Shown here in pieces: positions 59,216 through 64,000 of a stretch of 64,000 nucleotides of DNA (the stretch's first letter is position 1; each line of letters starts with the position of its first letter). The DNA is from Fibrobacter sp. UBA4297 (lineage in GTDB: Bacteria; Fibrobacterota; Fibrobacteria; Fibrobacterales; Fibrobacteraceae). The notes below the pieces were generated by a model. That model worked only from the letters and a program-made list of their open reading frames with translations, searched no databases and was not told where the DNA came from. The DNA is taken from positions 296,080 to 360,079 of the forward strand of contig NZ_DGUZ01000021.1 of NCBI RefSeq assembly GCF_002394865.1, written 5' to 3'. A program made the translations under genes and the position numbers.

Positions 59216-60153
59216 TCACCAGTTTTCGTAGCGGTGTCCCGTATCGAGGGCGGCAATTTGCTTCATTTCGTCGTCCGTCAACTCAAAGTCGAAAATCGAT
59301 ATGTTTTCTGCGATGTGGTCAGGGTTCTTGGAGCCCGGAATGGCAATGTAGCCCGATTGCACATGCCAGCGCAACACCACCTGTGCGGCCGATTTCCCGT
59401 GGGCCTTCGCTATCTTTGCGACAACCTTGTTCCCCAAAACGTCTTCGGTGTGGCCGCGCCCGCCTAACGGGTAATAAGATTCCACCACAGCTCCATAGCG
59501 TTTTGCGTATTCCTTGAAGTCCGTGTTCTGGTAAAATACATGGTTCTCGTTTTGCACCACGGCAGGCTTGATTTCGAAATCAGCAAAAAAGCGCTTCGCC
59601 GTCTTTTCGGTGTAGTAGTTCGAAATGCCGATGGAACGGATTTTTTCGCCTTCACCGCACGTTCCATAGCCTTGTAAACCGCCTTGTCCTCGGTGTCACT
59701 CCCGTGCTGGTGCAACAGCATCAAATCAATATATTTGAGCCCCAGCTTTTCGAGAGAGTCGTCGATGTCTTCATCCAAGGAGTTGCTCCACGGCACCAGT
59801 TTCGACGTCACGAACAAATCTTCGCGCTTCACGAGCCCATCGTCAATCGCCCGGCGGATTCCCCTACCCACGGCTTCTTCGTTGTCGTAATATTTTGCCG
59901 TATCAATCAATCGATACCCGTTCTTGATGGCGACATAGACTGCATCTTCTGCCACCTTGCCGCGCAAAGTCCAAGTGCCAAGCCCGAGAACCGGCATATC
60001 GAAACCCGAATTCAACTTGACCGTTGGGGCCGCCCCTTTGCTATTCTGCACGATTGAATCTCCTTTGTCCGAAACTTTCGGCATAGCCTGCGACGCAGCA
60101 TCGCTCGAACACGCCATGAACAGGAAAACGAACAAGAAACTGAACCACCTCAT
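59216..60153 (-). pseudogene. Lipoprotein aldo-keto reductase interrupted by a one-base frameshift
   Basis: The first part (60153 to about 59645) has a lipoprotein signal ending FMAC (Cys15) and AKR residues DTAKYYDNE, VTSKLVPW and LLHQHG, the Asp, Tyr, Lys, His tetrad. At the A6 run (59646-59641) the frame is lost; one more A would give IRSIGISNYYTEK and continue to VVQNENHVFYQ, YPLGGRGH and ARYENW-like end at 59216. Slippage on the run could restore it, or it may be a sequencing error or a real null. As read it gives a 229-residue protein with a wrong C-terminus. The start codon lies at the predicted transcription start of site F. Confidence 0.75.
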
Positions 60154-60159
60154 GCCCTA

Positions 60160-60225
60160 AAAATAACCAAATCCCGCCGCAAATCAAAATACTTATTCCG
60201 CATAAAAGATATGCTTTGAAGGCAT
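60160..60225 (-). promoter_or_regulatory. LysR-type activator promoter, site F
   Basis: Minus strand CTATGC-CTTCAAA-GCATAT, second box TATGCGGAATAAGTATTTT, and -10 TATTTT 46 bases after the palindrome. The reductase ATG at 60153 is about where transcription should start. Confidence 0.65.
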
Positions 60226-60294
60226 AGGTGGGAGAAGCCTCCCCCTCGCTCTCCTTCGTTGGCTCAGGGACCAGGCAATGGAACGCCCAGCTTT

Positions 60295-60870
60295 TTACTC
60301 CTTGTTCGCGAAAGCCTTGATGCCGCCTTCCATGAGGGTCGCGGCGAGGTCAATCATTTGTTTAAGCGGGATTTTGCGGCCGTCTTGTACCCACTGGCGG
60401 TATAGCGCAAGCGTGGTGTTGTTGAATGCCCGTATGATATTCTGGATGCAGACCTGCTTGGTGTGGAGTCGCGTCGTTTTGGAATGGGTGTGGGCCAAGA
60501 CCTTGCGTTGCATGGGTTCGCGCACGTAGTCCAGGCGGCTGTCGCAGGTGATTTTCTTGAAGAACTCGTCTTGCGATTCCATGAACTCGAAAAAGGAGCG
60601 CACGATTTCTTTCTGGTTGTCGAGGTAGTTGTAGTCCTTCACGAGCTCAATATAGCGCTCCATGTAGCCCGCTTGGATTTCGCGGAGCACGTCGTCGGTA
60701 CTTTCGTAGTGCAGGTAGAACGTGTTGCGATTGATCATGGCGCGGTCGGCGAGCGCCTTGACGGTAATCTTTTCGTAGGGCATTTCGCAGACCATCTGCT
60801 TGAATGCCGTGTAGATGGATTCCTTGGTGCGCCTGATGCGCAAATCTTCTTTGTGTGCGGCTGGTTTCAT
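60295..60870 (-). CDS. TetR-family transcriptional regulator
   Basis: 191 residues from ATG 60870; ATG 60960 upstream would lie in the divergent promoter. The N-terminal helix-turn-helix reads TKESIYTAFKQMVCEMPYEK and TVKALADRAMINRNTFYLHY. The rest is an all-helical ligand domain typical of the TetR/AcrR group with a C-terminal extension. It faces the acetyltransferase/NTF2/AKR genes and probably represses them: TTTGCACT occurs twice in the shared region (60892 and 60921). Confidence 0.9.
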   Translation of the reverse strand: MKPAAHKEDLRIRRTKESIYTAFKQMVCEMPYEKITVKALADRAMINRNTFYLHYESTDDVLREIQAGYMERYIELVKDYNYLDNQKEIVRSFFEFMESQDEFFKKITCDSRLDYVREPMQRKVLAHTHSKTTRLHTKQVCIQNIIRAFNNTTLALYRQWVQDGRKIPLKQMIDLAATLMEGGIKAFANKE

Positions 60871-60891
60871 GCCGTAAAATATACAAAATAA

Positions 60892-60973
60892 TTTGCACTT
60901 TCTAAACATCTGTCGCTTATTTTGCACTAGCCTATAACTTGCCATTTGAATTCGGGCCAAAACAATCTATAAT
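60892..60973 (+). promoter_or_regulatory. Divergent promoter with TTTGCACT repeats
   Basis: TTGAAT (60946), 16-bp spacer, TATAAT (60968-60973) drive the acetyltransferase genes. TTTGCACT at 60892-60899 and 60921-60928 and an inverted relative (AGTGTAAAC) at 60978 are candidate TetR half sites. Confidence 0.5.
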
Positions 60974-61013
60974 TCAAGTGTAAACAACAAGAATGCGCAA
61001 GCAAGGAGCACTT

Positions 61014-61562
61014 ATGGACTGCAAAGAAGAAATCGTCGATTCCCGAATCCCGGACCCCGAGGCCTTTGAAATCGGCTCAAAGAACGCCCAAATCCTGTTC
61101 AAGCTGAACCACACCATGCCCATGACCGAGGAATACGGCAAGGTGGTCAAGGAACTGTTCGGCGACAATATCGGCGAAGGGACGATGCTCACGGCTCCGC
61201 TTCAGGGCGTGTGCTTTGAGCGTGTGAAAATCGGGAAGAACGTGTATATCGGCAGCAACTTGCTCTTGATGGCCCGAGGCGGCATCACCATCGAGGACGG
61301 CGCATGGATTGCGGCCAATGTGCAGTTGCTTTCGAACAACCACGACCTTTACGACCGTGCTGTTTTGCAGTGCAAGCCCGTGCTTATCAAGGAAGACGCT
61401 TGGCTTGGTGCGGGTGTTTCCGTGTTGCCCGGCGTGTGTATCGGCAAACATGCCGTGGTGGGCGCAGGTTCCGTGGTCACGAAGGACATTCCCGACTACG
61501 CCGTTGCCGTGGGCAGCCCCGCCAAGGTGGTGCGCATGCTCGATCCGGAAAAATTTGCTTAA
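61014..61562 (+). CDS. Maltose/galactoside-type O-acetyltransferase (hexapeptide repeat)
   Basis: 182 residues from ATG 61014, with AAGGAG seven bases upstream. An N-terminal helical part (LNHTMPMTEEYGKVVKELF) leads to left-handed beta-helix turns (IGKNVYIGSNLLLMARGGIT, LLSNNHDLYD with the catalytic His, DAWLGAGVSVLPGVCIG, VVTKDIPDYAVAVGSPAKVV). It moves acetyl from acetyl-CoA to a sugar or related hydroxyl. First of a TetR-facing unit with the NTF2-like lipoprotein and the AKR. A fragment of a relative is at 37455. Confidence 0.92.
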   Translation: MDCKEEIVDSRIPDPEAFEIGSKNAQILFKLNHTMPMTEEYGKVVKELFGDNIGEGTMLTAPLQGVCFERVKIGKNVYIGSNLLLMARGGITIEDGAWIAANVQLLSNNHDLYDRAVLQCKPVLIKEDAWLGAGVSVLPGVCIGKHAVVGAGSVVTKDIPDYAVAVGSPAKVVRMLDPEKFA

Positions 61563-61591
61563 TCGCGGCGCATGCCGCAAGGAAAACCAAA

Positions 61592-62110
61592 ATGAAAAAA
61601 CTCGTTACACTTTTAGCTGTCGCAGCGGCATTTTTGTTTTCTGCTTGCGACTGCAACAAGGAGACTCAAATGAAAAAGGAAGAACTTATTGAAAAGCAGG
61701 CGTTGAAAGAACTGGTGGACACCTTCTCGAATCTGGCCGACATGCGTGATACCAAGACCCAGAGCACGCTTTTTACCGAAGATGCCACCATGACTTCCAT
61801 CGTGGGCGGAAACGCCTCTACGCTCAAGGGGCGTGACGAAATCGAGAAAGCCTGCGCCAAGTTCCTCTCGCTGTTCGATACGGTTTACCATTCCAACGGC
61901 CAGCAGGTAGTGACCATCGATGGCGACCGAGCCAAGGGCGTGTCTTATTGCACCGTGATGCTCATCGGGAAAAACGCGGAAGGCGTGCGCACGCAGAATT
62001 TACAGGGAGTCCGTTATGAGGACGAATACCAAAAGATTGACGGCAAGTGGTATATCGCAAAACGCACTTCCCATTTTGAATGGTCCGATGTGCGCCCGGC
62101 GGGAAATTAA
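61592..62110 (+). CDS. NTF2/SnoaL-like lipoprotein
   Basis: 172 residues from ATG 61592 (AAGGA upstream). The signal ends FSAC (Cys19). The domain follows the NTF2-like cone: KELVDTFSNLADMRDTKTQS, LFTEDATMTSIVGG, LKGRDEIEKACAKFL, GVSYCTVMLIG and YEDEYQKIDGKWYIAKRTSH. Members bind or isomerise small hydrophobic molecules or have no activity. It lies between acetyltransferase and AKR genes and is anchored outside the cytoplasm. Confidence 0.85.
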   Translation: MKKLVTLLAVAAAFLFSACDCNKETQMKKEELIEKQALKELVDTFSNLADMRDTKTQSTLFTEDATMTSIVGGNASTLKGRDEIEKACAKFLSLFDTVYHSNGQQVVTIDGDRAKGVSYCTVMLIGKNAEGVRTQNLQGVRYEDEYQKIDGKWYIAKRTSHFEWSDVRPAGN

Positions 62111-62124
62111 TAAGGAGAACCAAA

Positions 62125-63060
62125 ATGAACAAGACTGTTGCTATGATGCTTTCGACGGCGGCGCTCGCTGCTGCGGCGGGGACAGCCTCCCCGAAGGTGA
62201 AACCTGTCACCATCCCGTTGAACGACGGGCGTGCCATTCCGCAGTTCGGGCTCGGCACTTACAATTCTTCGGTGGCCGAGGCGAAGGACGCATTGGCGGT
62301 GGCGCTCAAGCTCGGCTACAGGCACGTGGACACGGCTCACGCCTACCGCAACGAGCGTGGCGTCGGCGCAGCCGTGAAGGAGTCGGGAATTCCCCGCGAA
62401 GAAATCTGGATTACCTCCAAACTCTGGCCCACGGATTACGACCACGGCAATGCCGCTGAATCTATCGACAAGATGCTGGAGCGCCTGGGTGTGGATTACA
62501 TCGACCTGGTTTACCTGCACCAGCCTGTGGGCGACTACATGGCGGGCTGGCGCGGCCTCGAAGAGGCGGTGAAGCAGGGCAAGATCAAGTCCATCGGGAT
62601 TTCGAACTTCGACATGGACGAGCGTGCTTTCGACGAAATCATCGCGAAGGCAAAAATCAGGCCCGCCATCGTGCAGATTGAACTGCACCCGTATGCGCAG
62701 CACAAAGCTTTCCGCGAAAAGTGCAAGAAGCTCGGCATCGCGGTGGAAGGCTGGTTCCCCCCGTTGGGAGGCTCCGGCGGCAACGCGACCCTCTTTGGCG
62801 ACAAGACCATCAAGGAACTGGCGGCAAAGTACAAGAAGTCGCCCGCGCAGATTATCCTCCGCTGGCACGTGCAGGAAGGCTTCTCCACGATTCCCGGCGC
62901 ACGCAACCCGGATTACATCAAGGAAAACATCGAGGTCTATAACTTCAAGCTTTCCGAAGACGACATGAAAAAGATTCGCGGCCTAGACAAGGAAAAGCGC
63001 TTCTTTACCTCGACCCTTGCCGAAATCCAGCATTTCAAGGACTGGAACCCCGGCGACTAA
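62125..63060 (+). CDS. Aldo-keto reductase with export signal
   Basis: 311 residues from ATG 62125 (AAGGAG upstream). MNKTVAMMLSTAALAAAAGT looks like a signal peptide ending near ASP. The barrel has the full tetrad: HVDTAHAYRNE (Asp, Tyr), ITSKLWP (Lys) and VYLHQP (His), then GISNFDMDE and the NADPH-loop IPGARNPDYIKENI. The family reduces aldehydes and ketones with NADPH, which is not expected in the periplasm, so either a tightly bound cofactor travels with the folded protein (no twin Arg seen) or a different donor is used. Intact relative of the broken gene at 59216. Confidence 0.88.
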   Translation: MNKTVAMMLSTAALAAAAGTASPKVKPVTIPLNDGRAIPQFGLGTYNSSVAEAKDALAVALKLGYRHVDTAHAYRNERGVGAAVKESGIPREEIWITSKLWPTDYDHGNAAESIDKMLERLGVDYIDLVYLHQPVGDYMAGWRGLEEAVKQGKIKSIGISNFDMDERAFDEIIAKAKIRPAIVQIELHPYAQHKAFREKCKKLGIAVEGWFPPLGGSGGNATLFGDKTIKELAAKYKKSPAQIILRWHVQEGFSTIPGARNPDYIKENIEVYNFKLSEDDMKKIRGLDKEKRFFTSTLAEIQHFKDWNPGD

Positions 63061-63092
63061 AGACCTTCATTGTCGCCGACCGTTTGCCCACT

Positions 63093-63158
63093 ATGCGCTA
63101 CACGCATAGTGGGCATAAAAATTACGCATTACGCGGACGTCCTGAATTTATTTATATT
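63093..63158 (+). promoter_or_regulatory. LysR-type activator promoter, site G
   Basis: CTATGC-GCTACAC-GCATAG (core 63093-63107), second box CATAAAAATTACGCATT from 63114, and -10 TATATT at 63153-63158, 46 bases after the palindrome. It serves the exported flavodoxin. Confidence 0.75.
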
Positions 63159-63204
63159 ATAATCAACCGGTTCAAGGAAATTTTTAACAGAAAAGGCGGA
63201 TCCC

Positions 63205-63765
63205 ATGAAAAAAATCACCTTGATTCTTTTATCACTTCTTCTAGGAGTCTCTATGGCAGCAGAAAAGAAAATCCTCGTCGTTTACTATTCCCGCGCTGAC
63301 GAAAACTACTCCGTCGGGAACATTTCCAAGGGCAATACCGCAATCATTGCCGAGATGATTGCGAAAAAGACGGGCGGCACGCTTTTGCACGTGGAACCCG
63401 CGAAGGAATACCCCAAGGGCTACGACGACTGCATCAACGTGGCCAAGAAGGAGCTTGCGCAGGACGCGCGCCCGGCCATCAAGCCGGTGAACGTGAACCC
63501 CGAAGAATTCGACGAAATCTACGTCGGCTATCCGGTGTGGTGGGGCGAGATGCCCATGCCCATGTTCACCTTCTTCGAGAAGTATAACCTGAAGGGCAAG
63601 ACAATTCACCCGTTCGTGACCCACGAAGGCAGCGGCCTTTCGGGTGTTGCCCGCCTCAAGAAAGTGACCGGCGCGAACGTGACTGCGGGCCTCGCCATCT
63701 ACGGACACGTGGCCCAGAACGAACGCGAAAAAGCCCAGAAAGAAGTCGATAAGTGGGTGAAGTAG
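63205..63765 (+). CDS. Exported flavodoxin
   Basis: 186 residues. A signal peptide (MKKITLILLSLLLGVSMA) precedes a flavodoxin domain: ILVVYYSRADENYSVGN (phosphate loop with an insertion), EPAKEYPKGYDDCINVAKKE, YVGYPVWWGEMPMPMFTFFE and HPFVTHEGSGLSG. There is no lipobox, unlike its two relatives at 37829 and 49846, so it is likely soluble in the periplasm. Under the LysR-type promoter G. Confidence 0.88.
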   Translation: MKKITLILLSLLLGVSMAAEKKILVVYYSRADENYSVGNISKGNTAIIAEMIAKKTGGTLLHVEPAKEYPKGYDDCINVAKKELAQDARPAIKPVNVNPEEFDEIYVGYPVWWGEMPMPMFTFFEKYNLKGKTIHPFVTHEGSGLSGVARLKKVTGANVTAGLAIYGHVAQNEREKAQKEVDKWVK

Positions 63766-63774
63766 GCTTGCGCC

Positions 63775-64000
63775 TTAGTTAGAATCGCCAGTCTGCTTCT
63801 TTTTCAATTCAATTAAATCGAAATACATCAGACGACTGTTCAATGGCCTGTCAGGACCGAGGCAACGAAATTCGCGTTCTTGTTCTTCGGTGCTGAACAA
63901 GAATTTGAACTCGTTGTTCTGGTAAAACTTGAGATTCCGTTCCTTGTTGTAGGAATCTACCAGCAAAAAACGGCAACCGGTCTTGTTAAGCGGGTCAACG
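63775..64000 (-). CDS. GNAT-family acetyltransferase, C-terminal part (5' partial)
   Basis: The frame is open to the window end. VDPLNKTGCRFLLVDSYNKE, then RNLKFYQNNEFKFLFSTEEQ and SRLMYFDLIELKK, is the end of a GNAT enzyme of the type found as tRNA-acetylating toxins (TacT/AtaT-like) or their housekeeping relatives. The acetyl-CoA loop lies outside. It converges with the flavodoxin gene, 10 bases apart. Confidence 0.75.
   Translation of the reverse strand, partial: VDPLNKTGCRFLLVDSYNKERNLKFYQNNEFKFLFSTEEQEREFRCLGPDRPLNSRLMYFDLIELKKKQTGDSN

Overview
The window looks like a chromosomal segment of a Gram-negative anaerobic gut or rumen bacterium, most likely Fibrobacter or a close relative (inference). 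The grounds are TonB-dependent receptors with Ser/Asp-rich lipoprotein partners, a poly-Ser linker behind a lipoprotein signal, many short palindromic repeats, mixed codon use and a high share of decayed genes. No rRNA, tRNA or CRISPR array was seen.

Layout. 1-14 kb is a metal and siderophore island: the 3' end of an NRPS, two copies of a pair made of a TonB-dependent receptor and a propeller-like lipoprotein, feoAB between them, and two exporter-fold ABC half-transporters of the YbtPQ/IrtAB type. 14-20 kb holds an orphan RelB/DinJ antitoxin, a broken methyltransferase, a secreted hydrolase, a DMT permease with a His-rich tail next to a ZIP transporter, and an ATPase with three 15-bp palindromic repeats upstream. 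Three sites of the form TTAG-N6-CTAA sit in front of the metal genes and suggest one DtxR/MntR-type metalloregulator.

20-32 kb carries a LysR regulator, a toxin-antitoxin pair, a flavin reductase, a lipoprotein hydrolase, an MFS pump with a possible attenuator, CopA with metal-binding domains at both ends, and an ArsR/HMA/CadA zinc-cadmium operon. 32-35 kb is a Rrf2, MBL-like, Zn-macrodomain and class M sirtuin cluster (reversible ADP-ribosylation). 35-39.9 kb is patchy: an AAA-like ATPase, gene fragments, a lipoprotein flavodoxin, a PAP2 phosphatase and IS3 debris. 39.9-48.2 kb is a phosphate block (ppx, ppk, phoU, pstBAC, porin, divergent pstS) flanked by two complementary IS3 transposase fragments; its PstS has its two halves in swapped order.

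49-52 kb has another orphan antitoxin with a toxin remnant, an exported monooxygenase with a lipoprotein flavodoxin, and decayed genes. 52.6-58.2 kb is an unusual five-gene run (SDR, cysteine-synthase-like, LanC-like, SDR, LanC-like), the best candidate for an undescribed pathway. 58.3-63.8 kb has LysR, TetR, two aldo-keto reductases with export signals, an acetyltransferase, an NTF2-like lipoprotein and an exported flavodoxin.

The strongest regulatory signal is a repeated promoter layout: a palindrome ATGC-N7-GCAT, a second AT-rich box 6-7 bp after it, and a -10 hexamer 46-47 bp after the palindrome. It precedes six redox or hydrolase units, and a seventh, degenerate copy precedes a LysR gene. 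This is the geometry of a LysR-type activator and would tie the scattered exported flavodoxins, reductases and hydrolases into one regulon.
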